DNA of 64,000 nt from Delphinapterus leucas (Eukaryota; Chordata; Mammalia; Artiodactyla; Monodontidae), in assembly GCF_002288925.2 (NCBI RefSeq), contig NW_022098045.1, positions 8,061,042 to 8,125,041 of the forward strand, written 5' to 3'. Both the position numbers and the translations under genes were made by a program. The notes beneath the pieces are model-generated. The model made no database searches. It was not told the origin of the DNA and saw only the letters and a program-made list of their open reading frames with translations. Of this stretch, positions 1 through 11,660 are shown piece after piece (within the stretch, counting starts at the first letter, position 1; each line of letters opens with the position of its first letter).

Positions 1-761
1 GAAGAATCCTACAATCTCCTGCCTAAAGAATATAAATTTGGCCTCCAGTATTCTGTATGTTAAGAACCCCATAGAAGAGGGTTCTGAGAGTCTCATTTTT
101 CATAATGCAGACTTTCACATTTTCCCGATCTTTATTACGGTATCTCCTCTCCACTCTTAACTGTATCTGGAATCTCTATGAGCAAAACATCTTTGGTTCA
201 ACCAGTTAACCTGCAGGCTTCTGCTTGGGGAGGAGATAGAATAGGGGGAATGGAAGCTCCTCCTTATAACACAACACTGTCAACCTATTCCCTTGCTTTC
301 AGCCCCACCCTGCATTCTCACCTTCAGAAGCACCTGTGGTTTCAATTCAGGAGCAATTCCAGGGTTCAGCAGTTTTAATTAGCCTATTGGTAAGCTTAGG
401 TTTCAGCTTTCCTAGATCTGCTAAGTCAGTTACCGTTTGTCCATCTGCTTGGCAGCCTCCAAAATTATCCGTTGTTCCAAAAATGTACTGGAATGTTAAG
501 GGAGTAATTGAGAGGTGAGGTCTTATACTTTGAATTAGCAAGCCAGATGAACCAATGAGAACACAGTTGCCCACAGTGTTCTCAGTATCCTGGCCTTCTC
601 CAAATCTATTTAGGGAATGAGAATGTTGATTAAGAGAGGAAATTATAGATTATCCAATTTCCACTTAAGTCTATGATTAAATAACCTTATGTGAAAATTA
701 CTTGTAAGAACATACTCCCATCACGATTTCACGTAGACTCTTAGCTTCTCTGTAAATCTGT
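1..761. other. Unassigned sequence, no gene seen
   Basis: No repeat family or gene was recognised. The reading frames here are short (75 residues or fewer), lie in overlapping frames on both strands, and show no domain, splice structure or codon bias. It may be decayed old repeat or unique intergenic DNA. Confidence 0.5.
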
Positions 762-846
762 GCTTCTTGTCAGTAAATCCCCAGTGCCAAGCATGTGCCT
801 GATCGAAAACCGGTGCTCAGTAAATGTTTGTTGAAAGAATGAACAC
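762..846 (+). mobile_element. L2 LINE, 3' end fragment
   Basis: The stretch carries the usual L2 terminus: a CCCAGTGCC-like block, then GTGCCTG, then GTGCTCAGTAAATGTTTGTTG followed by GAA-type repeats. L2 stopped moving before placental mammals diversified, so this is an old fossil. It is too short to carry any coding sequence. Confidence 0.75.
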
Positions 847-977
847 AAAGACCTATCCCTCAGACAGAGGTTTAGTTCAGTTCAGCAAGAAAGTTTCAGG
901 TCTTATTGTCGTTGTTATTTTCAAATGGAATTATATTGCATCAATATTGGCTTCATGATTATACAGAACAGCAGTGA

Positions 978-1303
978 GGGCTTCCCTGGTGGCGCAGTGG
1001 TTGAGAATCTGCCTGCTAATGCAGGGGACACGGGTTCGAGCCCGGGTCTGGGAGGATCCCACATGCCGCGGAGCAACTAGGCCCGTGAGCCACAACTACT
1101 GAGCCTGCGCGTCTGGAGCCTGTGCTCCGCAACAAGAGAGGCCACGATAGTGAGAGGCCCGCGCACTGCGATGAAGAGTGGCACCCACTTGCCACAACTA
1201 CAGAAAGCCCTCACACAGAAACGAAGACCCAACACAGTAAAAATAAATAAATAAATTACTAAAAACTCCTACCCCCAACATCTTCTTAAAAAAAAAAAAA
1301 AAA
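978..1303 (+). mobile_element. CHR SINE, long form, with intact TSD
   Basis: This is a tRNA-derived SINE of the cetartiodactyl CHR family. The head is GGGCTTCCCTGGTGGCGCAG, with a B-box-like GGTTCGAGCCC. The body is longer than most copies here: after AGAGGCCCGCG it continues through a GAAGACCCAACACAG region and AAATAAATAAATAAA to a final A-run at 1288-1304. A perfect 13-base target duplication, AGAACAGCAGTGA, flanks it at 965-977 and 1304-1316, which fixes both ends and shows L1-type target-primed insertion. Confidence 0.95.
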
Positions 1304-1316
1304 AGAACAGCAGTGA

Positions 1317-2347
1317 AATCCTCGTGAGAAACTTCCTTGTACTCCCTTATTCACAAGTATTGCAAAAATATGAATCTTTCTTAAGATATTTTACCTAATG
1401 CCTACTTTGGATAGAAACTGGAAATTTAAGAGGAAAACTATATATAATGTATATGTTTCACATTTGAATCTCATGCTCAAAATCAAGATGTTCAAGAATT
1501 TAATATTATTTCTGTTGTTCTAACTACTAATTTCTACTGGGGTAAAAAGTAAACAATTTCAGTCAATCCTTGTGACTACCCACTCCCTTTTTCAAGATGC
1601 ATCTACAATCAAAGGGATTTCTTCAGTACCAAGGTATTCATATATGCAGAAAGAGTGGAGGATGGGCAGATAGAATCTGGTCCTCAGTGTCATGTCAACA
1701 GGGCATGTGCCAACCAGCTTCAGTCTGCAAAGAGGAAGAGGGTGGAAGATGAGCTTAAGAGGAAGGACAGTGGGAATGGGAAATGCCAACAAAAACTTGA
1801 TTAATATCTCAAAAATATTATTCTACCTTTCCCAGTTGGAATCCCATGGGGTTGATCTACTTTAGTTTTTACTTTATCACAACCTTGCCCAAACCTCTTC
1901 CTTGTTCTTGTCCTTCCACAAGCTCTCTGCATCCCCTTCCCACATTCCCCAGTGGCTTATTTCGCCTGGCCCAGGCTGTTTGTGTCTCACAGTTGTCCTG
2001 CTGCCAATAGGGTGGGGTGACCAGGTCGAGCCAAGCTATCTGGATAATGTCACTCCTGGCAGCTGTAACACACTATGCCTTCTTCACATTAGGGACACTC
2101 CCAGGAGTCATGTGGGGCCCACTTATACAGAATTGGCTCTCTGCTTCATTCATCTGGCAGCCAAGACCCATAAACTAAATCTGGTTTCCAGCAACAGCAG
2201 TGGTAACATCAATATCAAAATTAGTTTGATCCATTCCACAAATGTAAAACTTTGTTTTCTATATGCTTTGTCAAGTACTTCTGTAAGCAGTGTTTCTGGA
2301 GACCACCTCCAACCGTGATTCATACTGAGACCTTGACTTTTATGAAA
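1317..2347. other. Unassigned sequence, no gene seen
   Basis: No repeat family was recognised. A 138-codon open frame (1902-2318, plus) crosses this stretch and runs into the neighbouring MIR. It has no recognisable domain, is low in complexity and is opposed by antisense frames, so it is not called as a gene. Confidence 0.5.
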
Positions 2348-2570
2348 CACAACAATAATAGCAACCGACATAACAGTTCTAAGCTTAGGCTAAATGTTTT
2401 ACACAATCTCACTAAATCCTCATCACAATCTCATCTCCATTTTACAGATAAAGAAATAGAATCATAGAGAATAGTTACACTACTTGCCTAAAGTCATCTA
2501 ATACAAATACTCAGTCCAGAATTAATCAATAATTTTATCAGAACCCAAACTCTTAACCACTGTCATATTT
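2348..2570 (-). mobile_element. MIR SINE, near full length
   Basis: Read on the minus strand this follows the MIR layout. On the plus strand one sees AACAGTTCTAAGC, then CTCACTAAATCCTCATCACAA, then the core CCATTTTACAGATAAAGAAA, then ACTTGCCTAAAGTCA, then an AACCCAAACTCTTAACCACT tail matching the MIR head. It is heavily diverged and has no visible TSD, as expected for this ancient family. Confidence 0.8.
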
Positions 2571-3405
2571 GACCAACCAAATTGATGTAAGAATTTATAA
2601 GTAATCTGTAACTACAGATACAGATAGTACCAGAAAATCAGGCATCATTATGAAAAGAGAAATTTAGACTTACATTAACTGTTCTAGGTTAAAATATTTA
2701 TTCCTCAATTAAAACACTAGCACAGATATATAGATATATAATTAACAATAAAATGTGTCCTGAAGAAAACAAGAGTGGATAGGTCCATTTTTTAAACTTT
2801 AGAGACACATTTGTAACTATCACAATGGTGAAACCACTAACCAGAGAACCAAAACGAAACCAAACAAACAGAAAATGTATCATTCCATTTCCACCTCTTT
2901 TCCTTTTTATAATTTTCTTCTACTGGTACCTGAATATAAAATACTATGGAAATGTCCATTTATTTATCATCATGTTATGAAAAGACAGCCTGAGATAGGA
3001 GAACCACCACTAAACCAGGAAAGAGACTACATTTAATGCAAACTCAACCACTAAGCAGCTATGAAAATTTAGTAGATGTGTTGCTTAATCTCTCTGCCTT
3101 AAAGACACATTCTGCAGAGTAAGGGGGCTGGACTGATTAAACTTGCAGATTATTTCCAGATTGAACATCCTATTATATCAGTTATGTAGCTCATGTTACA
3201 AATATTCCTCTTCTGAACTAGCAGGCCCAGAGGGAGCTCTTGAAGAAGAAAAATATAACAGGAAATTAAAAATAATTAAGGATCTCTCATTACAGATCAA
3301 GCCCGAAGTTCCACATTTCTAAAAGGTAAGTAATTCTGTCCTCTCAACTATTATATACATGCAGTTGAAATTACACCAAAATAGCATTTTTACCACTGGG
3401 GACTT
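2571..3405. other. Unassigned AT-rich sequence
   Basis: No gene or repeat was recognised. The stretch is AT-rich, and the only open frames are short and overlapping. Confidence 0.5.
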
Positions 3406-3952
3406 CTATCTTAAATGCTTCTCTTTGTCTTACTGCTACTTATTATTCTCTGTCCTCATCTTTTTTATTTTTTAAAAATTTTTATTGCAGTATAGTTGAT
3501 TTACAATGTTGTGTTAGTTTCAGGTGTACAGCAAAGTGAATCAGTTATACATAAATATATCTCCACTCTTTTTTAGATTCTTTTCCCATATAGGCCTTTA
3601 CAGAGTATTAAGTAGAGTTCCTTGTTTACACAGTAGTTCCTTATTAGTTATCTGTTTCATACATAGTAGTGCGTATATGTCAGTCCCAATCTCCCAATTT
3701 ATCCCTCCCCTCTGTTCTCATCTTAAACAGAATTTACACCAAGAAGTTCTCCCTGACTCCCTCTGGAGGAAGATAAATGCACCCTCTGTGTTCCTTAGTA
3801 CTCTATGCATTTCCTAATAGACACTTTTTATGATATTTTGAATTGATTCTTCTCCAAACAGTATCATAAGCTTGAACTGATAATCTCTTTTTCTCACCAG
3901 CACCTACAGCAGTTGCTGGCACATGATAGGTGCTCAATAAATGCTGACCAAA
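3406..3952 (+). mobile_element. L2 LINE 3' region, interrupted by an L1 tail
   Basis: The left part (about 3406-3461) and right part (3724-3952) read together as the L2 3' region. Before the break is the CCTCATCT block. After it come AGAATTTACACC, TCTCCCTGACTCC, and the terminus GGCACATGATAGGTGCTCAATAAATG. The interruption at 3462-3710 is a separate, younger L1 insertion with its own TSD. The far left boundary is approximate. Confidence 0.7.
3462..3710 (-). mobile_element. 5'-truncated cetartiodactyl L1, 3' end only
   Basis: On the plus strand this starts with a T-rich run (the reverse of the poly-A tail), then AGTATAGTTGATTTACAATG, then TTTCAGGTGTACAGCAAAGTG. This is the reverse complement of the 3' UTR also seen at the end of the long L1 at 18.8 kb. 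The flanking duplication TCTGTCCTCATCT at 3449-3461 and TCTGTTCTCATCT at 3711-3723 matches at 12 of 13 bases. It is a 5'-truncated, non-coding copy. Confidence 0.9.
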
Positions 3953-3961
3953 ATTTTCTCT

Positions 3962-4055
3962 AGTCCAATTTCCTCACTTTACAGATAAGAAACTGGAGCT
4001 CCTGGACATGAACACTAGACTCCCAGGAAAGAGCTCTTTTTGCCACACAACACTT
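3962..4055 (-). mobile_element. Possible MIR core fragment
   Basis: CAATTTCCTCACTTTACAG followed by ATAAGAAACTGGAGCTC resembles the reverse complement of the MIR core. The rest of the element is not clear, so the call is tentative. Confidence 0.4.
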
Positions 4056-4970
4056 GCTCAGACTTTGAAGTATGTATTATACATTTTCAGAGTAACTTTA
4101 AGTAGAGATAGGAATGATAATAACTATATTATAAAACACAAATATTATAAGACATACGTGGAGTTTTAAAAAGTCTTGCCATAGGTAAATGCAATCAGAA
4201 ATAAATTTTAAATTGCTAGCTGATAGTGAGATTAGATATGATCAAAGAAGTTGTTGACAATTCCTCAGCTGTTAAAGCAGATCACAACCATGACTAACTA
4301 AAGACATAACATAGGTTTTTAATCCCAGGACTAAACAAGGAAAAATCCAGTTATCAGATTTAGAAGGAAAGAGAGAGTTTAAAACTCTTAACATCTTGTT
4401 AATAGATGGACAAGAATGATTTGTCCACACACACCACCGCCACCACCATTCATATGTCAGGTTTTTTAAGGTTTTAAAATATCCAGAGGTGTATATGTGC
4501 ATCATAGAAAAACATTCTACTTAAATTATAAAGTAATAAAAAAGTTAATGAGTTATTAGCACAAGACAACTATGAATCAAATGGTAGACACTTGATTTTA
4601 TTCCTAAATCTGACTTTGACTCATTGGATCATTTCGAGTACTTAAACTTCTAGAATCCTCCACAGGCAAAATGAAAGCAACCAGTGGTCCCATTTATTGA
4701 CATGGATTTGTCAGCTCATCTGGAAAACTGAAGGGAGAAAAAGTATGGGGTGAGGAGTGACAAGATAAGGGTAAGACGATACTAGGAGAAAAGAGAGTAA
4801 AAGAGCAGAAATTGGTTCTCAGTGGCAGGGGAGGGAGGATATCCAACAGCCCAGGTCTCACCCTTTGTCTTCCTTGTGTTTTTTGATGCTGCAGCAGTTA
4901 CCTGGGGTCCATGGGGAAACAAGCATGGGAATAAAAAACAATGCTCTAAGAATGACAGAGGGAAAAGAGG
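4056..4970. other. Unassigned sequence
   Basis: No gene or known repeat was recognised. A short CCACCGCCACCACC tract lies near 4433-4447. Confidence 0.5.
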
Positions 4971-4982
4971 AAAATGCCTTTT

Positions 4983-5198
4983 CTTTCTTTTTTTTTTTTT
5001 TTTTTGCGGTACGCAGGCCTCTCACTGTTGTGGCCTCTCCCGTTGCGGAGCACAGGCTCCGGACGCGCAGGCTCAGTGGCCATGGGTCACGGGCCCAGCC
5101 GCTCCGTGGCATGTGGGATCTTCCCGGACCGGGGCAGGAACCTGTGTCCCCTGCATCGGCAGGCGGACTCTCAACCACTGCGCCACCAGGGAAGCCCT
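4983..5198 (-). mobile_element. CHR SINE, short form
   Basis: This is the reverse complement of the short CHR SINE. It opens with a long T-run (the poly-A tail) and ends GCGCCACCAGGGAAGCCC, the tRNA-like head. A duplication AAAATGCCTTTT at 4971-4982 and AAAATGCTTTT at 5199-5209 flanks it. Long open frames here (144 and 111 codons on plus, 106 on minus) are products of the GC-rich SINE body, not genes. Sequence is very close to the other short copies in the window, which suggests a recent subfamily. Confidence 0.95.
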
Positions 5199-5209
5199 AA
5201 AATGCTTTT

Positions 5210-7264
5210 TAATATTACTTGAAAAGGTTTTTATGATTCAATATGGTTTAATATAACAGAATGATTCATTGAAAATAAGTGATTTATACTCTGTAATTAA
5301 ACTATGTAAAGCTCAGTAAAAAGTTTAAAATAAGCACCTAACACAAGCACCCCATTCACAATCTAGCATTCATATATACACATAACTAACCACACAACTG
5401 ATAATTACCAATATCTCATAATTTATATATCAATGTAAGTTGTAGTTGGGGATATGATTGAGGGAATTTTCTTACCTGTTCCTACTTAGGATTTGTTTTC
5501 TTTTCCTATTTTCAAATTGTTGAAAAGTAGCCTCTGTCTAATGATTTTGTAAGGAAAAGTGAACATATCTTTCCCTGTGTAAACCTCCCAATTATTTTGT
5601 TATAAAAATATATCCTACACCACCCTCCAATGTACAAATCCCACACTCACTGGGATATGTCAGCAAAAGTCTGCATCAAAAGAAAAGGGTTCATATTAAA
5701 ATAGAAAAAACAGGCCTTACACATTCGAGGAATATTTTTATAAATATTTAGAACATTTAAAATATTTTAACTGTTGCAATTTAGATGTTATTAATAAAAA
5801 TAGGACACTTGTGCATATCAGTAAGCAAAACAATGCTTGGAAAATGAAGAAGATGGTAGATTTTTTAAAACTGGATTTTTTTAAAGGATTAAAGATGTTT
5901 TGTTTTAAAATACATTGTAGTTTCAAAAATGCGGAATAGAAAATCAAAACTGGAGGAGATGAGAGATCTTTTAGCTCTTTTGAAGGAAAAGGAAACTATC
6001 AAAATTATTAATTAACTAAAAGTTAAAGAGCTCAACCAATGCTTCTGTAGGAGACGTTTTTAACCTTTAATAACTGAAGGAAATAGAGGGTGGGGTGGAG
6101 AAATGACTTCTTTAAGGCCATGCTATTCCACTTCACCTCATCTGACTTTCTGTTTTTGATCAATCTCAAACCCCGAGCGGATTCTCTCCCCAACTCCTCT
6201 CTCTGTCTCTCTGCTTTGTGCTCCCACACCTGGGTGAAGTGTAGTTTTTCTTTTTGTGTTCTTAGAAAAATATACCAAGTAAAAGGTACTGCTCCATCTC
6301 ACGGTTATTTTATAAAATTCTCAGGTTTCAAGGTTTTTCTCTAAAATTCCCCTGAAGAAAGAGAAATCTTCAGAATAACACGTGATCACTCTTTCATCAG
6401 GAGTAGGGATGGGAAGAAATAATAACCCAAGGGAGAAAAAGTGATAAAAAAACAACTGCTTATAGTGGTGTTTGGAGAAAATTATGTAAATATTTATGCA
6501 AAGACAGCTTTGCAGAACACATCGAGCTGCATCAGAACCACTTGTGCCAGTGCGCACAGGCAGCCTCACAGTTGGATCAACAGCCTGAAAAGCAGATGTG
6601 CCAATTTCCTATATTTGATTATGATGATTCCTAATTATGCCAAAGCTGTGGCAATGTCCTTCCCTAGAATGACTGTTAATTTTGTTTTGCTAAACCACAC
6701 ACACAACCTGCTTTGGACGTGTAATTCATTGTCACGTTAAGTCTATGAAATACTCATTCGTTTGCCTCATAGTTCTGAGGACAATGGCTCACAAGGATGT
6801 TGTTTTCTTTTCTAACTTGGCATTCTCAAGCACGCAGGGGAAAAAAGAAAGAAAATATGCATCATGATAGAGCCATGCTGTTTGACATCAATGAGACTTT
6901 TCCGCCACAGTCTACAAATGAAAAGAATACCCTTATATCGTTTTTTTCTTGTAAGGGCAATTTTCTTGCTTTGTGTTTACATTTCCAGTCAACAAAAACC
7001 TCAGCACCACTTATGATTAGGCATGGATTATAAGTCATAGCAAGCTGATAACACCTGATAGTACCAAATGTCAAAATTAACAAAGAGCTTGACCCATTGA
7101 GGTGCTTAGTTGCATTGATAGTGGCAGGGGAAAAAGCAAGATATGACCAATTCCATAGTCACAGAGCCTTCCATATGAGGCCTTGAACTTCTCCAGCACA
7201 CCTAAAGGAGTATTTGCTAGCCTGGACTTTAGTAGGTACACTCTTTTACACTTTGACCCCACAA
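5210..7264. other. Unassigned stretch, possibly holding a conserved element
   Basis: No repeat or gene was recognised in about 2 kb. The part near 6450-6730 has higher complexity than its surroundings and several homeodomain-type TAAT cores; it is listed among the findings. All open frames are under 100 codons and overlap one another. Confidence 0.45.
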
Positions 7265-7445
7265 CTGATTTTCATATTTGCTTTACAGTTTAAAATGTGC
7301 TTTTCACTTATAATCCTTTATCTACACTGCACAACAATCCTATGAGGTCAATGTTATTATCCTTATTTATAGATGTAGAAATAAGTACAGAGATGTTAAA
7401 TTATATGTTCAAAGTAAGTTGTAGAACAAGGACTTAAATGCCAAC
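7265..7445 (-). mobile_element. MIR SINE fragment
   Basis: On the plus strand one reads CTTTACAGTTTAAAATG, then ACAACAATCCTATGAGGTCA, then TTATTATCCTTATTTATAGA, then GAAATAAGTACAGAGATG. This follows the reverse complement of MIR from its 3' part through the core. It is diverged and has no TSD. Confidence 0.75.
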
Positions 7446-7539
7446 TTGTATGTAAATCAAAAATTATTTATTAAGTACCTATTTATTAACTAGACTTAAT
7501 CCTTATGAAAAATAGTGACAGAGGCAAAGCTTGAGTTTG

Positions 7540-7890
7540 GCCCCTGCCCACCTCAAAGTTTTAACAAATTGTAACTGTCTTTCTCTCCCTCCAGGAATCT
7601 AGTGGCTTCCTGTCTCTCTCTGTATGAAGAACAGACTTAGGCTCCACTACCCTAGATTCTGGATCTTTCTGTCCAATCTTTTCTCACATCCCACCCAATC
7701 TGCCTCTTTACAATCCTAATCTAAATTCACTCACTATGGAAAAACTTTGAGCCTTAACTGATTTGCCCTACAGTGTAATCTTCCAAAAAAAGGAGGATTC
7801 TTAGTCTGTTTTCTTCATTCTGCGTTTCCAGCAGAATATTGAGCGGTGCCTGAAACACTGTAGGCCTCAGTAAATATCTGTTAAATGAAT
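7540..7890 (+). mobile_element. L2 LINE 3' region
   Basis: The terminus is clear: CAGCAGAATATTGAG, then GGTGCCTGAAACACTGTAGG, then CTCAGTAAATATCTGTTAAA. The preceding 250 bases (CCCCTGCCCACCTC, CCCACCCAATCTGCCTC) are compatible with the upstream L2 3' region, but much weaker, so the left boundary is uncertain. Confidence 0.65.
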
Positions 7891-7919
7891 ATAGTTGTAG
7901 TCCATCCTTAAACTCATAA

Positions 7920-8410
7920 AGGAACAATCTGTCTTAATTTGGGTTCCCCAAGAGCAGAACATCAGACAAGGACTTAATTTGAGGTCATTTATATGGAAGA
8001 TGATCTCTGGAACAGGCATGAAGGAGTAGGAGGAATAAATTAGGGGAGGAGAAGAACCAATATAAGGTTTAATAATCAAGTTTGCTTTCTAGGTGATAGG
8101 AGCTCAACTTCCCTAGAACGCTCACAGAACTGTCCACCTGAGAAACAGGATAAGTACTGGAGCATTTATCTGTGGGCTCTGTTGATAGAGGGCCACCCTG
8201 GGAGTGTTAATATCCCTACACTTCCAAAAAGCACAAGTAGGTGCACACAGCTTTGGAGTAGGCATTGAGCAAGAAAGTAGGAAGATACAAGATAGTGGAT
8301 GCTATCAGCATGAGGTGAGTCTGAGTTTACAGGAAACTGAACATGATAGCAGCAGCTAAAATTAGACGTGGGCAGAGAGGATGTGAAACAGCCAAAGCAT
8401 CTGCTCCACC
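7920..8410. mobile_element. Decayed interspersed repeat, LTR-like
   Basis: The block TTGGGTTCCCCAAGAGCAGA followed by ATTTATATGGAAGATGATCTC and GATAGGAGCTCAACTTCCC resembles a recurrent mammalian repeat that I think is LTR-derived. I cannot name the family or fix the strand and ends. Confidence 0.35.
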
Positions 8411-8900
8411 AACACAAAAGAAAGGAAAGAGACGCTCGTGATATTTGTTCTTCTAATTTCTAAAACTAGAAGAAATTTTGGAATTTTGGAAATTTAGGAA
8501 GGAGATCATCTTCTGTTGACTGAAAGAATCAAATGTCTCAAGCACTGCAACTTCTTTCAGTTATGCAACAAAGTCGAAAGACACCTGAACATGAGTTCAA
8601 ATACAGAGATGCCACAAGCTGAATGATAAGATTCTTGAACCATATGCTCAAATAGAAAAGAGAAACCCACAGTATATTGTTAAATTAACTTCCACCTGAA
8701 GGCTTGAAATAGAAATTTAGGAATAATTAAGTTTTTGAATCTAAAATAGTAATTTGTGGGAATGCAATCAGGTATAGCTTTTTACAAAGGATTGAGAATG
8801 TGTGACATTTTGATACAAAAGGAACAAGCAAGTGTTTCTTGAGCTGAATCTGTAGACTTAGATTAAGTAAGTTTTAGCTGAATCAGACAAAGTCTGATGA
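8411..8900. other. Unassigned sequence
   Basis: No gene or repeat was recognised. Confidence 0.5.
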
Positions 8901-9120
8901 CATGATTTGGGGTGATTCACGGGTTGAAGAATATATATACACACATGTATATATATGTGTGTATATATATATATATATACACACACACATATATATATAT
9001 GTACATGTACTATATATATAATACACACATATATGATTTGGGGGATTCACAGGTTGAAGAATATATATATATTATATACATACATATATAATATACATAT
9101 ATATGTTATATATATAGTAA
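8901..9120. repeat. AT/GT microsatellite with duplicated flank
   Basis: Alternating TA, CA and TG tracts fill the interval. A unique block (ATGATTTGGGGTGATTCAC, then GGTTGAAGAATATATATA) at 8902-8940 returns at 9033-9070 with two or three changes. The unit of about 131 bases, made of unique flank plus microsatellite, is therefore present twice in tandem. Confidence 0.9.
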
Positions 9121-10449
9121 ATGCATTCTGGATCATCTTGATGACCACCTTATGATAGAGATGCCCAAAACATAGAATTGTCTTTCATATTTAAAATTTT
9201 AAATTTAAAAATTCAAATTCTATTTGAATGACAAGTATTAAGCTAACAAGTAAAAAGAATTGAGAACCTTAATATTTCTGACAAATGAAAGTCATGTTAT
9301 GTTATGGCATACTCTAAAAAGTGTTTGTGGCATTTGAGCAGAAAAAAGTGATAGAAAATTGAGTCATCACAAATATAGTGTAGTATAAGCATTCTCAACT
9401 ACAAAAAACCTGCTCCACAGAAATCTGTACCAAAGAGTGATTCAGTCTTAGCAAAACAATGTCACTTGCTATATTAAATTAATGTTATTGGCTTTCTAAT
9501 TTTGTTATTTGATTGGTAAATTTGCTTTTATTAATATAAGGACAATAAGCATAGAGAATTTATTCCCCAAAATTTTGTTTTAATTAGCTAAGAACCCCTA
9601 TAAGAAATTTTTTTTTTTTTTACTGAAAACATGATGTTTAATATATCTTTTCTCCACCCTTTCCTCTTTAATTCATCTCTCAGAGCCCATCAGGGCCCTT
9701 TTAGAAGGAAGCCCCACATTACTTAAATCTGAGAAAGGTTGACTCGGGCTGTAATGTGTACCCAGGACCAATGGCTCGATAAGATTTTATAAGAATCTCA
9801 GTGGGTTAAAATAGATTTGTATTGTTCAAACAACTACTGTATACTAAACTATTATATATAAAATTTTGCGTGCTTCAGAAATAATGAAGAGAGGGAGTCA
9901 AAGCACTGCTATAAAGAAACTAGTGCCTAGCTGGAAAAATAAATCACTGTTGTCTTAATTAGCATGGCAGTAAGTACATTATACTTGCTAAATAAAAGGT
10001 GAGGACAAAACCTATAAAAGGCAGACAGTGACATGAGCTTGGGTGTGAAAAGGGGCTTCATAAACAAGATGAAATTTGGAGAAGGCCTAGAAGGTGAAAA
10101 CGATGAGGATTTGGAAAACAGAGAAAAGCTTTCCAGACAGAATGCTGGCACAAAAATGAGAAAGTAGAAGAGTATATCGCTGGAGTGCTAGATAAATTAT
10201 TCCACAAAATGGAACTACATTTTGAAGAATAATGGAAGGTAAGATTGGAAAGGAAAATAGGGGTCATAGTTAAGAGAACTGTGAATACCAGCACTGCAGT
10301 TTGAAATTTTAAGCTCTAGACAATAGATAGCCAGAAAATTTGGGGCAGGGGATGGGACAAGGATTGAAGTATTATTTTCAGAATACTAGAACAATGTCAG
10401 TGATGGCTGAAGAAAAAACAGGTCTTTTTGTAGTTCAGCTTCAAATTAT
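9121..10449. other. Unassigned sequence
   Basis: No gene was seen. The part at about 9980-10300 has the flavour of an old dispersed repeat but was not assigned to a family. A T-run lies near 9609-9620. Confidence 0.45.
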
Positions 10450-10905
10450 CCTAACCCCTGAATGAACTAAACCCATAGAAGAGTGGCCTTAAATCAAAGG
10501 AGCCAATATAAAATCTCTTGGAGAAAGATACCATCTCTTAGGCCTCAAATTATCTCAACGATGTTTCATATACAAGGTCAGACATGCAATCCAAATTAAA
10601 GAAGAATAAGAGAAGAAGAAATAAGAACCTGATTTAAAAAAAAAAAAGAAAAACATGAGAAAATAAAAAGAGAGCCACAGAGATATCAGCAATAACTTTA
10701 AAATAACTATGCTTGATATGTTAAAGGAAATAAAAGAATTTTGACAGAGAACTAAAATTTAGTTTTAAACAAAACACATTTTAGAAAAGAAAAATGCAAT
10801 AACCAAAATTAGGACCTTAATATAGGGGTTTATGAGCATCTTAGATAAGGTAAAGAGGATTAATGAACTTGAAGATAAGTCAAAGTAAGATATTCTGGAT
10901 GAATA
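10450..10905 (+). mobile_element. Old L1M (or HAL1) 5'/ORF1-region fragment
   Basis: Features typical of the A-rich 5' UTR to ORF1 region of old L1: GGTCAGACATGCAATCCAAA, GAGAGCCACAGAGATATCAG, CTTGATATGTTAAAGGAAAT, GGATTAATGAACTTGAAGAT. All frames are closed by stops. The exact subfamily cannot be told. Confidence 0.55.
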
Positions 10906-11498
10906 TTACTTATTACCTGTTTATTTCTTAGAGTTTCTTTTTGTATCTTAAAATAGGGAAGAGAATTACTTATAAAAAAAACTTCAGACATGAACAAGAG
11001 AGCAATTATTCAAACCTCCCAGGTATTCTGTCTGTTAAAGATCTTATTTAACAACTTTCCCAAAGGACACCTAGCTTTCAAGTAATTTTTTGCTTTCTCT
11101 CATGGGAGATTTTCCCTGGGTTGCTTCTCACTGAGTCATTTACCACTCCCAGTCTTGTTCATATGTTAAACCACCCTACGGTTAATGAATCACCTCTATA
11201 TCCTGCCTTATCGTTTGCTTTTCTTCCCCTCATAATTCCCCAGAGGAAAAGAAAACAGGGAAGAAAAAAGCCATTTGGGACCATAAAATTGGACAGCCAT
11301 GGAAATTCAATGCCTTAAATGAATGGAGTCTCAACCCAAATGGTAAAATAGCTCCTTCCCTACTTCTCCCAATGTTAGATCACACAGTTCTAACCTATTC
11401 TCTTCTTTAAAGTCTCTAATTAAAACCTGTACAAACACTTATGTTTGTTTAGTGATACACTGCCTACACTGAGAATAGTTTGGAAGAGTAACCTTAAA
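10906..11498. other. Unassigned sequence
   Basis: No gene or repeat was recognised. Confidence 0.5.
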
Positions 11499-11660
11499 CA
11501 GAAGAAGTGGGGTGAAGAAAATAAAGGAAGGGAAACAATGGGAGGATGAGAAGAAAGGGAAGCCAATAAAAAGGAGGAAAGGGGATGATGAGGGTATAGT
11601 AAAAGAGAGAAGTAGAATAAGAAAGAAAATTAGGGAAGATTAGTGGAAAATGGAAAACAA
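11499..11660. repeat. Purine-rich low-complexity tract
   Basis: About 160 bases are composed almost wholly of A and G on the plus strand (AAGAAGTGGGG, GGAGGATGAGAAGAAAGGG, GGAGGAAAGGGGATGATGAG). It is irregular, with no fixed repeat unit. Confidence 0.7.

Noticed and set aside
978..1060. tRNA gene
   Set aside because: The head has tRNA-like A and B boxes, but the cloverleaf is not complete and the sequence continues into a SINE body; the same applies to every CHR copy.
1902..2318. 138-codon open frame on the plus strand
   Set aside because: No domain or splice structure; it runs into a MIR element, and neighbouring antisense frames are of similar quality.
4822..5256. 144-codon frame and overlapping frames on both strands
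   Set aside because: They are produced by the GC-rich body of a CHR SINE. The same peptides recur at every SINE copy in the window.
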